This document shows positions 22,396 through 33,587 of a stretch of 64,000 nucleotides of DNA, piece by piece (positions within the stretch are counted from its first letter, which is position 1; the number at the start of each line of letters is the position of its first letter). The translations under genes and the position numbers were made by a program. Source of the DNA: Ipomoea triloba (lineage: Eukaryota > Streptophyta > Magnoliopsida > Solanales > Convolvulaceae); the NCBI RefSeq assembly GCF_003576645.1, contig NC_044925.1, positions 2,149,710 through 2,213,709 on the forward strand, written 5' to 3'. The notes below the pieces were generated by a model, which worked only from the letters and a program-made list of their open reading frames with translations, ran no database searches and was not told where the DNA came from.

Positions 22396-23764
22396 GATAC
22401 GAAAGGTTCTGTGTACATATCGATTATGAAGAAGAGGGAGAAGAATTGAAAGAATTCATTCTTCTCTTTTGTAGCTTCGATTGTTTTTTAAGCTTTGAAG
22501 TACTGTAATTTCAATTAATGTTTGTGTGTGAATTGTAGGTTTTTTTTTTTTTTTTTGTTTTAAATAAAATGAATCCGCTACTGTTCTTGTTGAAGAACAG
22601 TGATATCTGCTATTTTGTACAATTATTCACCCCTTATTCTAGTTGTTTTGAAGGTTATTTTATGTATCCTAGTGAAATTGGAAACTGTTTGTGTGTTATA
22701 TTGTCCAAGTGCTGAATTATCTACAAGGAACAACAAAGGAAGAATATTGGAACATTTTGGACAAGTTCTGGAAGAAAAGGGAATTACAAGGAAGAATACA
22801 AGTTGGAAAAGAATTGGAAGATGCCTAATGGGCCAAGGCCCATCTACCTCCTATATATTTGACATATTCTCTACAATTAAAGCAAGGTTCCCTTACAGAG
22901 TTTAAAAACCCTAGTTAGTTTTAGTTTATTCTCTCTTTATATTTCTCTAGCATAGTTTAGATTAGTTTCACATTAGATTATTTTATTTCAAGCTTGGAAT
23001 CAAAGATTGAAGATTGGATTTGTTCTTTATCAGTTAAGTTTCTCTTCCCTTTATATTTCTTGCAATGTTTATCTTTAATTCTTGCTTTGTTGTGTTTACT
23101 CCCATCATGAGGGAGTAATTCGCTTATGGGTTTGGATTAGGGGTTCATTGTTAATCTTGATGTTCGGTTTATGATTAATTGCATAAAGGGATTGAATCTT
23201 TTGCCTAGGGTTTATGATGATTTGGGGATTTTTTTGCACTAGTTATTGGTTTGTGGCCAGAATTAATTGCTAGTTTAGGAGAGGGATTCATCACAACGAT
23301 AGTTGGGTGGAGACCTCGAGCCTTACCAATTTCAACCTAATTTTCCTGCTATGAAAGTAGAGGTAATTTTGGGGGCTTACAATGCTTAGGTGCTTAAGGT
23401 TATGATTGATGCATCACGACAGTGGGGCAATCTTAGCCTAATTCTCTTATTGATTACGAAAGTAGCTGAGTAGAATTCTTTTGTGCATTGCCCATATATT
23501 CCTTGGTTAATTGTTCTTTCCCTAATCCTGAGTTGGTTGGAACATCAAGATTACAATCCCCCTAATCTGGCCCATACCTTTTATCATATAGTTTTCACCT
23601 TAATTAATTGCTTTCCTTTATTCCACATCATTCAGTCTCTGTTACTTGGATTCTATAAATTCATATACTCTAGTGCCTGGTAATTCACACAGTTTCGTGC
23701 CATAACACCAATCCTCAGCGGAACGACATTACACCCTTCTTTTACACTCATCATTTGTGCTCAT
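22396..23764. other. Noncoding, transcribed-looking repeat region
   Basis: No reading frame or domain is recognised. The tract has CT-rich leader-like stretches (AAACCCTAGTTAGTTTTAG, TTCTCTCTTTATATTTCTC) and repeated TTACGAAAGTAG-like words around 23350 and 23455. It reads like the untranslated leader of a large LTR element, but no LTR, PBS or gag was found. Confidence 0.3.
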
Positions 23765-24046
23765 CAAACAGTAGTGGAAAGTGAATATTAAAAAAATTAC
23801 AATAATAATCCGCTAGTGTCCTAATTAGGAACGGTAGCGGATGATTAATTTATTTTTGTTTAAAAATACTAATTCGCTACCGTTTTTAGTTAGGAACGGT
23901 AGCGGATGATTAGACTTTCCGTTACCATTGTGCAACAGTAGCGAAAAGTCAACGACATTTAGTGACTCTCCCATCTGCTACTATTGTACAACGGTAGCAA
24001 AAAGTCTTTTACAACAGTAACAGATATGCAGTTTTGTACTAGTGTT
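23765..24046. mobile_element. Nonautonomous element with CACTAGTACAAAAC end
   Basis: The right end reads AGTTTTGTACTAGTG (reverse complement CACTAGTACAAAACT), a CACTA-type terminus. The interior has inverted GGAACGGTAGCGGATG / CGCTACCGTT words. A related short element with both ends lies at 32340-32419. The left end was not located. Confidence 0.45.
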
Positions 24047-24058
24047 ATTAATCTTAGA

Positions 24059-25620
24059 CAAATGTTGCTTTCGTCTAAGAGATATGCATGGAGATCTAGT
24101 ATGAGACGAAAAAACAACTTCAACTTAGACGAAGAACATATGCAAATATGTGAATTCAATTGTGATTGATTGTTGACGGCAATGAACGAAGGTTGTCAAC
24201 TGTGGTAATTTATTATCGTAATGATAAGGGTGGTTTCACTGATTTGCTTATTTTATTTTCTTCTCCCTCCAATAAAATCAAAACACATGAGGACAGTTTT
24301 ACTCTATTCAAACCAACTAAGCGACTACCGTTAAATATGCTAACACAACATTCAAATTTAAAATATTAATTTTTCTGTGTTAATTAGTGTTCAATTATTA
24401 CCATTATTTCTATCACTTTACTTGATCTCTCTTAAATCTTCTTCTGAATTAGATTTGACTAGCAGTGGGACCACCACCATATACTACCACGTCTCATTTA
24501 AATTAAGATCTTAGTTAGAGTCAACGGAGACAAAGGATCGTCTAATAGATCAGATCTAATTAGGCCATTTATAAGGTTGTTGAGCTTAAATAAAGTGCAA
24601 TTCACCTCTCCACGTTAAAAAAGAAAAAGAAAAAGAAGTGTAACCCATATGCTTTAAATTTCTACTACATTATCTACTCTATGCTTACATGACATATTTT
24701 GATTCAATTAAAAAAAAATGTTGATACAATTTTTGTTACTTTATTTTCATTTCCTTTCAATAAATCAAGATACACGACAGAAATTTTACTTCATTTTAAC
24801 CAACTAAGCTAGGACCGTTAAATTAATATGCTAACACAACATTCAAATTTTAAAAAAAATTAATTTCTCTGTTAATTAGTGTTAATTAGTTAGAGTCAAC
24901 GGAGACAAAGGATTGTCTAATAGATGAGATCTGCTCCGAGACAAAAGATCAGAGCCTTCAATTCATCTCTAGGATCTCCACAAAACAAGGCCACCTTCTT
25001 TCTAGAGATTCATACCGATACTGCTGAGTTTCTCTCAAAATCCACGTTGTAAACATATACTCCGTATTAAATAAAACTAAGCATAAACCAACATCGTAGA
25101 TTAAATGTTTTAAATTTTTTTTTTAGAAACGTGATATGCAATTTCAATTTTGATTAAAAAAAATATTGACGTTAAATTTTTTTTAAAAATTATAAATTAA
25201 TTTAATGTTTTGACGTCGATTTACTAAAAACTGACATGATATATGTAATGTTATATGTTACTTCTGTAGTAGCGATTGATTGTATCTCTGGGTGTTGAAT
25301 CACCATCACAAATAATAAAATAATAGCTTTATTCCATTGGATGTAGCCACATTGCCGAACACCATAAATCTTGTCTATCTTATATTCACCAGGCCACTTT
25401 CTTTCTGTCGTTGTTATTATTTCTTGTTCTTATTAAGTTCAACATACACAAATGTTGCTTTCGTCTTAGAGATATGCATGGAGATCTATTATGAGACGAA
25501 AAAACACCTTCAACTTAGACGAAGAACATATGCAAATATGTGAATTCAATTGTGATTGGCAGTTTACAGTTATCAACTGTTGTAAGATTATCGTAGAGAT
25601 AAGTGTAGTTTGCTATGGTG
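24059..25620. repeat. Diverged segmental repeats (two unit types)
   Basis: About 24059-24180 and 25452-25570 are nearly the same (AAATGTTGCTTTCGTCT, GAGATATGCATGGAGATCTA). About 24290-24570 and 24780-24930 share ATGCTAACACAACATTCAAA and GAGTCAACGGAGACAAAGGA. None encodes a convincing protein. A related GAGACAAAGG/AGAGATCCACTCC theme recurs at 27920-28150 and 30015-30060. Confidence 0.6.
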
Positions 25621-25914
25621 GATAGTTTGAATGATGATAATATATGTTTAAATGATAAATCCGAGGGTTCCTCACTTCTACTTTGGAGATTTTGAGAGAA
25701 GGTAAATCATAAGATGCGTTTTAGGGTTTGATTTTTTTATATATATAATTTTTATGTTAAGATCCTTCTCCATTGAGAATTTGAACTAGAATATTTATTT
25801 ATTTATTTATTATTCATAAGTACCACATGTCAAAAAATGTCAAATGATACGCCAACTAATTCAATTATTGAATGATTACTTGAAGATATGACTAATTGAT
25901 ATAAATATTATTTT

Positions 25915-26200
25915 TTGGGATGCTAGGGGAGGGAGAACCCAAAGTTAGCTAATACATGTTTTCAGCTCTAAAAGAGCGACACAGTATACCGATCTTGTCC
26001 AGGCACATCGTTTCCTTAGGGCATCTTTTGTGACTTAGTTATATTGCAATGTCTTCCACCAAGTAAAGTGGTTCAATTCCATTGTTAATCCAGTTAGCAG
26101 CCTCAAGAGAGTTACTTTGAACCCAAATTTTGCATTGCCCTTTCAACTAAGCCCACTAGAAAGCAACAAGAATTGCTACTACCAACACTACAAAGAACAT
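25915..26200 (-). pseudogene. LINE-type RNase H fragment
   Basis: On the minus strand about 26140-26040 reads KIWVQSNSLEAANWINN followed by an acidic stretch (LVEDIAI) and a stop. This resembles the RNase H-like tail of plant LINE reverse transcriptases (VQSDSLEAV-type motif). No reverse transcriptase is adjacent, so it is a dead fragment. Identification is by eye on one short motif. Confidence 0.45.
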
Positions 26201-26209
26201 TTATGAATT

Positions 26210-26484
26210 GCAATGAAAATTCGCGACGGATAATAAGTCACAGAACTCCAACCCTTCTGGCCTTTCGGCCCCTCGAGCCTCTGAGGGTCCTTCCCCCTAC
26301 ATTTGAGCCCTTACTCTCTCAAGCGGGAAACATGTGTTTTTGAATAGTCAGAACATTGAAATCTATCGACTCCTTTTAACTCTAACCGAGCTTAAGGATC
26401 TCTCTTACCTTCTTGACGGTCGGGCTATCTACGATGTCCGGTGTAGCGTTGGCAACATAGATCGGTCTTCACCTTGACTCCTTA
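26210..26484. other. Unassigned moderately GC-rich segment
   Basis: It contains CTTCTGGCCTTTCGGCCCC, CTCGAGCCTCTGAGGGTCC and CTTGACGGTCGGGCTATC. No frame of meaningful length is open. It is probably another transposon remnant next to the LINE fragment. Confidence 0.35.
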
Positions 26485-26660
26485 AAAGTAGGAATGTCAA
26501 TCATGTCCGAACCCGATGGGTTGACCGTTAAGCTCGAAAAATTACAAGATTAAAACCGAAAAAATTAGCCCAATAAATTAATCGAGCTAATTGGGCCGAC
26601 CTTATAGTGTTGGCGGGTTGGCCTAACGGGTAGCCCATTGGGCTATTTAGAGGAAAAAAA
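26485..26660. mobile_element. Half hAT-type element (GGAATGTCAATC terminus)
   Basis: TAGGAATGTCAATCATGTCC and GCCCATTGGGC motifs resemble the ends of the complete element at 57628-58758. The opposite end is absent; an A17 tract ends the similarity. Confidence 0.45.
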
Positions 26661-27273
26661 AAAAAAAAAACCCTAAAACTAGAGCCATTACCTAAAATGT
26701 GTGGATTTTGAGGGTACAAGATAAATGTTTGCAATTTTGAAACCCTAGACTATTTTATGTAAAGTACCTATGAGATTGCCGAATTTCCATAAAATGGCAA
26801 TCCCATTGCCTTTCTTTCACTATCCATTATTTTTTCTTTTCTTTTTCTTTTTAATTCAAAAGAAGGCAATGTCGTCATTGCTTTCTTTTCCCTCTCAATT
26901 CCTAAAAAAGAAGGCAATCGGATTGCCTTCTTTCCCTATTTATTTCTTAAATATTATTAATTATTATATTTATTTATTAAATATTAGTTAATATTAATAA
27001 AAATAATTTTCATGTTACACTATTTATTAGTAATGCGGTAAATGCACGACAATAAATAATACATATTAACTATAATTTAATAATTATAATATAATAATAA
27101 TTTTGTACTAATAATAAAAATGCTCGTAAATTTAATAATAATAACAATAATAATAATATACTAATCATTTCATACTAATAATTAATAATAATATAATAAC
27201 TATTTCATATTAATAATGACTAATAATAATATTTTAACAAGAGTTATTTCCATTTTTTTCCTACTGTTATTTT
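26661..27273. other. AT-rich intergenic DNA
   Basis: It contains inverted GGCAATCCCATTGCC / GGCAATCGGATTGCC words at about 26793-26925 (a small foldback) and then long A/T/ATA-rich sequence. No gene is seen. Confidence 0.45.
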
Positions 27274-27473
27274 GAATGAGTGTTATGTTGTAACTGTGCT
27301 TTGAATGATTTTTTCTTTGTAACTATGCTTTGGATGAGTGTTTCGTTGTAGCTACGCTCCGGATGAGTATTCCATTGTAGCTACACTCCGAATGAGTGTT
27401 CCGTTGTAGCTACGCTGTGGATAAGTGCTCTGTTGTAGCTATGCTCCAGATCAGATGAGGTTCCGTTGTAGCC
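27274..27473. repeat. 29-bp minisatellite (about 6 units)
   Basis: Six consecutive 29-base units on the theme GGATGAGTGTTCC-GTTGTAGCTACGCTCC run from 27274 to 27447, plus a partial seventh. Units diverge, more at the left end. The unit length is not a multiple of three and contains TAG, so it is not coding. Confidence 0.8.
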
Positions 27474-28158
27474 AATCCTGTAGCCGAAAATTTGGTCCGT
27501 TAGGATTTTTTATTTTGTTCGTGATAAAGTAGCATCAAAGGAACTACAAAGAAACTAAATCTCTAAAAAAACAAAAAAAACAAAAAAAAAAAAAAACAAC
27601 TACGGCATGCATGTTCAGCAAGGCATTAACAAGAACGAGGCTAAATGATCTAAGGGACAAGCTCAATATTCTCTCGGGAGAACCTTATGCTTGAAGGGGT
27701 GCATTAGGACTCTGTATTCTAGAAATATTAGAAATTCATGCAGTTTTCAAAAAAAAAAAAAAAAAGAAATTCATGCATTCTCCCTCTATCTAGGAATATT
27801 ATCATTTATCATTTCTATCCTTATTAGACTCCTTATATCCTTATAAATACATATCTGTATGTACTTCAAACATAATGAATTGATCAATAATAAGATAATT
27901 ACCATAACTATTATTCTCATGTCTTCATCTTAGACAAAGAATATCTTCGTTTGAGATGAAGGAACTTTAATTATCATAGATATCTAAGACAAAGGGACGA
28001 CCTTTGTCTCAAAGATATATGCTCTAAGATAAAAGAGCCTTCATCTCTTAGATCTTCTATGACTCACAAAAAGGCAACATTTGCCTTAGAGATCCGCTCC
28101 TAAAAAGAAGACTACCTTCGTTCCAGAGATCCACTCCGAAACAAATTTACTTTGAATA
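27474..28158. other. Intergenic DNA with GAGACAAAGG-type repeats
   Basis: Poly-A tracts at 27565-27596 and 27750-27765, then repeated TTAGACAAAG/AGAGATCCACTCC words (27920-28150) related to 24.5-25 kb. No gene is recognised. Confidence 0.4.
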
Positions 28159-28208
28159 ATTTATATTGGAATAAGGCTCAAATTGGCCACGTAACCTAGA
28201 AGTGCAAT

Positions 28209-28738
28209 TAGGCCAACAAAAAAAAAAAAAAAAAAAAAAAGTGCAACTAGGCCATTGAACATTCCAAATATATGCAATTTCACCTGATAGCAGGTTACCA
28301 TCCATTTTATCAAGTTACTTGCTTACGTGTACGGTGAGTTGACATTTTAAAATAATTTTTAACAATAAACTTTAAAAATATAAATTATAAATTTAAAAAT
28401 TAAAATTTTTTTTAAAAAAAAAGTCTCGGTGGCCCCCGACTACGTTGAACAACCGCCTGCTATTGTTATATCCTCGTCCTCCATCGTCGAATTTATCTAT
28501 CCTTCCTACCACGCATAGTAGTAGTGATCTCTGGCTACTAACGGCGTTTGGTCGGCGACTCTGGTTCACCAGGCAAAGTAGCAACGACATCGACGACGAG
28601 GGGGAACAGGTGGTGATCAAGATCTGCGGCGACTGGATCTTCCCGGCGAGCTTGACCGGCAGCGGTGACCGGCGACGTTGTGTTCCAGACTTCAAGATTT
28701 TTTTTCGGTTGTTTTGGAAAAGAAGTTGACCTTCGGTA

Positions 28739-28813
<75 letters not shown>

Positions 28814-29071
28814 TAATTAAATTTGATTCATCCGTAGGTTTTCGTGGCAAGGGTATTATTAATATTAAGGGGGAAGAGGGGGGGGGGGGGGCCGCTAGTT
28901 TTTTTGAATTATTTTAATTTTTTATTTTAATAATTTATTATTAAAAATATTTTAAAATGCCAACACAACACTGTCCATGTAAGCAGGTAACCTAATGAAA
29001 TAGATAGTAACCTGCTATCAGGTGAAATTGCATACATTTGGAGTGTTCAGTGACCTAATTGCACTTTTTTT
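28209..29071. repeat. Assembly-duplicated copy 1 (about 863 bp)
   Basis: Essentially identical to about 29080-29935 at a constant offset of 863, separated by a single N (29072). The copies differ visibly only in poly-A and poly-G run length. It is best read as an unmerged contig overlap. Confidence 0.8.
28739..28813. repeat. (TAA)n microsatellite
   Basis: About 24 units inside the MULE-type element, repeated at 29602-29676 in the duplicated copy. Confidence 0.95.
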
Positions 29072-29601
29072 NTAGGCCAAAAAAAAAAAAAAAAAAAAAA
29101 AAAGTGCAACTAGGCCATTGAACATTCCAAATATATGCAATTTCACCTGATAGCAGGTTACCATCCATTTTATCAAGTTACTTGCTTACGTGTACGGTGA
29201 GTTGACATTTTAAAATAATTTTTAACAATAAACTTTAAAAATATAAATTATAAATTTAAAAATTAAAATTTTTTTTAAAAAAAAAGTCTCGGTGGCCCCC
29301 GACTACGTTGAACAACCGCCTGCTATTGTTATATCCTCGTCCTCCATCGTCGAATTTATCTATCCTTCCTACCACGCATAGTAGTAGTGATCTCTGGCTA
29401 CTAACGGCGTTTGGTCGGCGACTCTGGTTCACCAGGCAAAGTAGCAACGACATCGACGACGAGGGGGAACAGGTGGTGATCAAGATCTGCGGCGACTGGA
29501 TCTTCCCGGCGAGCTTGACCGGCAGCGGTGACCGGCGACGTTGTGTTCCAGACTTCAAGATTTTTTTTCGGTTGTTTTGGAAAAGAAGTTGACCTTCGGT
29601 A

Positions 29602-29676
<75 letters not shown>

Positions 29677-30005
29677 TAATTAAATTTGATTCATCCGTAG
29701 GTTTTCGTGGCAAGGGTATTATTAATATTAAGGGGGAAGAGGGGGGGGGGGTGGCCGCTAGTTTTTTTGAATTATTTTAATTTTTTATTTTAATAATTTA
29801 TTATTAAAAATATTTTAAAATGCCAACACAACACTGTCCATGTAAGCAGGTAACCTAATGAAATAGATAGTAACCTGCTATCAGGTGAAATTGCATACAT
29901 TTGGAGTGTTCAGTGACCTAATTGCACTTTTTTTTTAGTTCAGTGGTCTAATTGCACTTCCTGATTACTTTCAGTGGCTAATTTGAACCTTATTCCATTT
30001 ATATT

Positions 30006-30554
30006 TCAAATCTTTTTTATTCCAGAGATCCACTCCAAAACGAATTTACTTTGGATAACTTATATTTCAAATCCTTACTTTACATCGAAAAATCTTCTCC
30101 TACTTATCTCTTTCTTATTATGCATCGTCTCTCTACAAGAGCAACAATTATAGGTAATCAAATTCAGAGGGGAAAATCCATTAAAAATATTCGTCCATTA
30201 GATAAGCGAACTCATTACATTAAAACATCAATGCACAATTTCTTTACAAACTTAATGTAGAATCATATAATTTGACCAATAGTTTTTCGATAAACTTCAC
30301 TTCTCATTAATGTTTTCAGGGATATATAAATGGAACCATGGATCTTTTGTTTCCTAGATACCATTTTTCTTCTTGAAAATATTCTCTATTTTAAGTTATG
30401 TTATCAAATCACAATATATTGTTTTTTAATATTACGTATCCTAGGTTTGGTTTGTTTAAAAAAAAAAAAACATTACGCATCTGTTTTTTTTATTTTCCTC
30501 AGTTGACCATCTATTCTACTCTTCTATACGTCATGTTGAATAATAAAGCAATAA
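30006..30554. other. Intergenic DNA beginning with a pre-insertion-site repeat
   Basis: The first 50 bases (CCAGAGATCCACTCC...TTTACTTTGGATAACTT) repeat the sequence just left of the MULE (28118-28167). The rest is AT-rich with no gene. Confidence 0.4.
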
Positions 30555-30762
30555 CAGCACGTTTGGTTCACGGAATGAATTTTGAGGTAATAGGAATGCT
30601 ATTCCATAAGGAATGGAATAGGCAAGGAATAGAATAGGAATTGTATTCTATTGTTTGGTTCGCGGAAGGAATGGACTTTAGGAATTATATTACAGTGTTT
30701 GGTTGGTTTAGGGAATAGAAATGAAATATGTTTTAAAAGACGAAAATACCCCTATAAAATAT

Positions 30763-30820
<58 letters not shown>

Positions 30821-31465
30821 GGACATTCATGTTATTATTAATGATATTATTATTATTATGTAATAATAAAATAAAAATTATAACAATATTAATAACAATA
30901 ATAAGAAAAAAGGAATAATAATAATAATAATACAAAACAAAATTATATATAAAATAATTTTTTAAAACACAAATTAAAGTTTTTGATCCCACATTGATAA
31001 CTCATGAAGAGGAGCTCATTTGAGCTCCTCTATATAAGAGAAGCATTGTTTCTCTTTTGAAATTAACAACAAGATGAGGAAGCCTTAAAGAGCAAAAACT
31101 CATTCATTTAAAGGAGTCTTAATTGATCTTAGTTACAAGTTTTTTTTTAAATAAAAAATGTATTATTATTATTATTAATTACATTTTTAATATATAAATA
31201 AATATATATTTAAATAAACAAATATTATATATAAGGATTATAATATAATAAAAAGGGTATTTTTGGTACTATAGTATAAAAGCTATTCCCAAATACTTGG
31301 GAATAGCTAATACTAGGGGGTCCCCTAGGAATGGCTATTCCCCTTGCAAAGAGAATAAGTCATTCCCGGGAATGCTATTCCCAAAGGACGAAACAAACAA
31401 TGGAATAGGTCTATTCCCGGGAATGGTATTCCATTCCCGACCTATTCCACGAACCAAACATGCCG
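30555..31465. mobile_element. PIF/Harbinger-like nonautonomous element
   Basis: The left end CAGCACGTTTGGTTC and the reverse-complemented right end CGGCATGTTTGGTTC are near-identical. TAA flanks both sides (30552-30554 and 31466-31468), the Harbinger-type target duplication. The interior has GGAATGG/CCATTCC inverted words and a TAA array at 30764-30820. No transposase. Confidence 0.65.
30764..30820. repeat. (TAA)n microsatellite
   Basis: About 19 units inside the Harbinger-like element. Confidence 0.95.
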
Positions 31466-31489
31466 TAAAGGAGTTATCTGGATAAGGTT

Positions 31490-32345
31490 TTCCAAATTAC
31501 ATATTTGTCTCTCATACGTAATTTCACTCGACAAGAAATTGTTCTGTTGTGTATGTTGACATTAAGAAATTGATAATTGGGAGAAAGTCGAAATGATAAC
31601 GAATGTAGTGATGCGAAGATCTCAAGATTAATTAAGGTGCTGTTTGGTTCAAATATTGAAATTAAAATAGTAATGAAATTAAATACTTGATAATGATAAT
31701 GAATTTAAGTAGAATGAGTCACTTTATGTGGTAATAATTAAGAATTTAAATCAAAATAAAAAAATAACTATATATATGTGTGTGTGTACTGGTCCAAATT
31801 TAACGACTTGTTCTCATATAGAAGTACAGATTGCATCATTAGGTATGTATAAATGTATCACAATGTGTTCAGAAATGTACCAAGGTGAAATGTACAAATG
31901 CACTACACCCTGATACATTTCTCAACATGTTGTGATGCATTCTTGCATATCTAATGGTGACATGACCACATGCACGTCTACACGAGAAGGCATAACCGCA
32001 TGGAAATCAGATCCTATATGAAGCAAAATTTGAAAATAACAATGTCACAACTCACAAATGAAACTGAAATTATCACTTAATATTCATGATTGAATTGATC
32101 GGACATATCACATATTAATGAGAATCACATAAATAATAAAAAGTCTAAATATAATAAATACGTACTAGAATGCGTCACGTTATTATACATTATCAGCTTT
32201 TATTGTTTGACCTAATCAATTTAAATTAGCTTCATTTTGTATTGACATATAAAAGATCACTGTGCCTTAATTGAAATTTAAATATTTCTTTTATTTCTTC
32301 TAAATTCTTCTTGGTATGATTTATAATCGTTATGCATTATACTAG
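31490..32345. repeat. Segment paralogous to 10960-12300
   Basis: See the 10960-12300 entry. This copy includes a family A2 MITE at about 31790-32010 and ends at the short CACTA-type element. Confidence 0.45.
31790..32010. mobile_element. MITE family A2 copy
   Basis: GATTGCATCATTAGGTATG on the left and GATGCATTCTTGCATATC, TGACATGACCACATGCACG on the right are related inverted arms. The A2 right arm matches the half copy at 12269. A TATATGTGTGTGTG tract precedes it. Confidence 0.5.
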
Positions 32346-32419
32346 TACAAAATAACTGTTGTATAACAGTTGCGAAAAGTCTTTTACAACAGTAGTAGAT
32401 TAGTTGTTCTGTACTAGTG
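32340..32419. mobile_element. Short CACTA-type MITE (about 80 bp)
   Basis: The left end ACTAGTACAAAATAAC and the right end (reverse complement CACTAGTACAGAACAAC) form TIRs around TTGCGAAAAGTCTTTTACAA. It matches the right part of 23765-24046. Confidence 0.6.
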
Positions 32420-32654
32420 TTAGTTGAAATTTAATGTTTTCATGTTATAACAAGAATTCAAAATTAAAAAAAAAAATCAAAATAAAGCAAGCAAAATAAG
32501 CATATATACTCTTTGGGATACTACTCTTACAGTAATTTAATTAAAGGTTATGCTAGTAGCATCAATAAAAAGTCTTCCATAACAGTACATTCCAATTAAG
32601 CAGCATTAGTCAATATAATAACTATGATTATATCATATAACGTTAAACGTTATT

Positions 32655-33155
32655 GGTAATGTGACACTATTACCAATTCATATTTTGGGCTAAGGTTGTT
32701 TTTACTAAGGCTTCGTGCTACTAAGGATTAGTGCCCGGTGCTCGGGATTTGGCTCGTGAGCTTAGAGGCTCGGACTTGACTCCCCAAACGCTAAGCATAT
32801 TTTATCATAAGGATTGACTCAAAATCGACTCCTAATTCCAGCCGTACCCTAATAAATGGACAACCAGGAATCGCCGTACACGTGGATCAACCAAGGCCCG
32901 TCCTGCATGAGACTGATGTGTGCAAGACACGTGGTTGACATGCCGAACACACGGCATGTGTCCCCTCGTACGTCCTTCTATATAAGGCACATCCAACACC
33001 TTATAGAGGGAGATTTTGAGCACTTTATCTCTAAAACACTTATAAGCTTAGGACCCTCTGATCCTCAATCCTAACTACCCGTGCTACTACATTACAATCT
33101 ACTTATAACTGTATACCCGAGAATATTTACCACACCAGCGTCCTAACACTTTAAA
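32655..33155 (+). mobile_element. Possible solo LTR
   Basis: The segment begins near TGTGACACTATTACC, contains a promoter-like TCTATATAAGGCACATCC at about 32979, and ends near GCGTCCTAACA. It has the TG...CA ends and internal TATA box typical of LTRs, but no clear 5-bp duplication. No partner LTR is in the window. Confidence 0.4.
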
Positions 33156-33587
33156 AGATCAGAGTGCAGTGAATTTATAGTAAGGAAATTATGTTGTACA
33201 CAAGTTTTGTATTTTTTTTTTCTTTTCTTGTACGATTATCAATATTGAATGATAATTTTGAAGTAATTGAATATTTATTTACAAATAAATTATAAAGTAT
33301 TGCACAACACAACATATAAGCAATAATCTTAGTAAAACACAAAAAAGTCCGCACATATAATTTAATTCTTTCTTGAGTAGTAGATTGTGCACAAGATCAG
33401 AACAAGTAAAACACAAAAAGATACATTTATTTACTTTTCAAACCCAATAATTTATTATTAAATCACACCACAATATAATATCAATTTCTATCATTCCACA
33501 CAAATTCTTTTTCCCACGACGAACATGTCATATACTAATTAAAAGAAACCCTCACAATATCAATCATTAAAAAAAATCTGTCGATTT
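33156..33587. other. Downstream region of GDSL gene 2
   Basis: AT-rich; the probable 3' UTR of the minus-strand GDSL gene lies in its right part. Nothing else is recognised. Confidence 0.4.

Larger units (their letters stand above)
28168..29996. mobile_element. MULE-type element, Pack-MULE candidate (contains assembly duplication)
   Basis: Long inverted repeats of about 200 bp start GGAATAAGGCTCAAATTGGC on the left and, inverted, GGAATAAGGTTCAAATTAGC on the right. They are flanked by an exact 9-bp duplication ATTTATATT (28159-28167 and 29997-30005), the Mutator signature. Between them is a GC-rich segment (28427-28735) unlike the AT-rich surroundings, then a TAA array. No transposase is present. 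The interior appears twice only because of the unmerged overlap around the N at 29072; the true length is about 0.97 kb. Confidence 0.75.

Noticed and set aside
27274..27473. CRISPR-like regular repeat
   Set aside because: Units are contiguous with no spacers, and this is a plant nuclear context; it is a minisatellite.
28393..29592. Paired 94- and 100-codon frames on both strands
   Set aside because: They overlap antiparallel in the MULE's GC-rich interior and recur only because of the assembly duplication; no signature of a real protein.
30651..30992. Frames rich in Asn or Ile/Tyr
   Set aside because: They are translations of TAA/ATT microsatellites.
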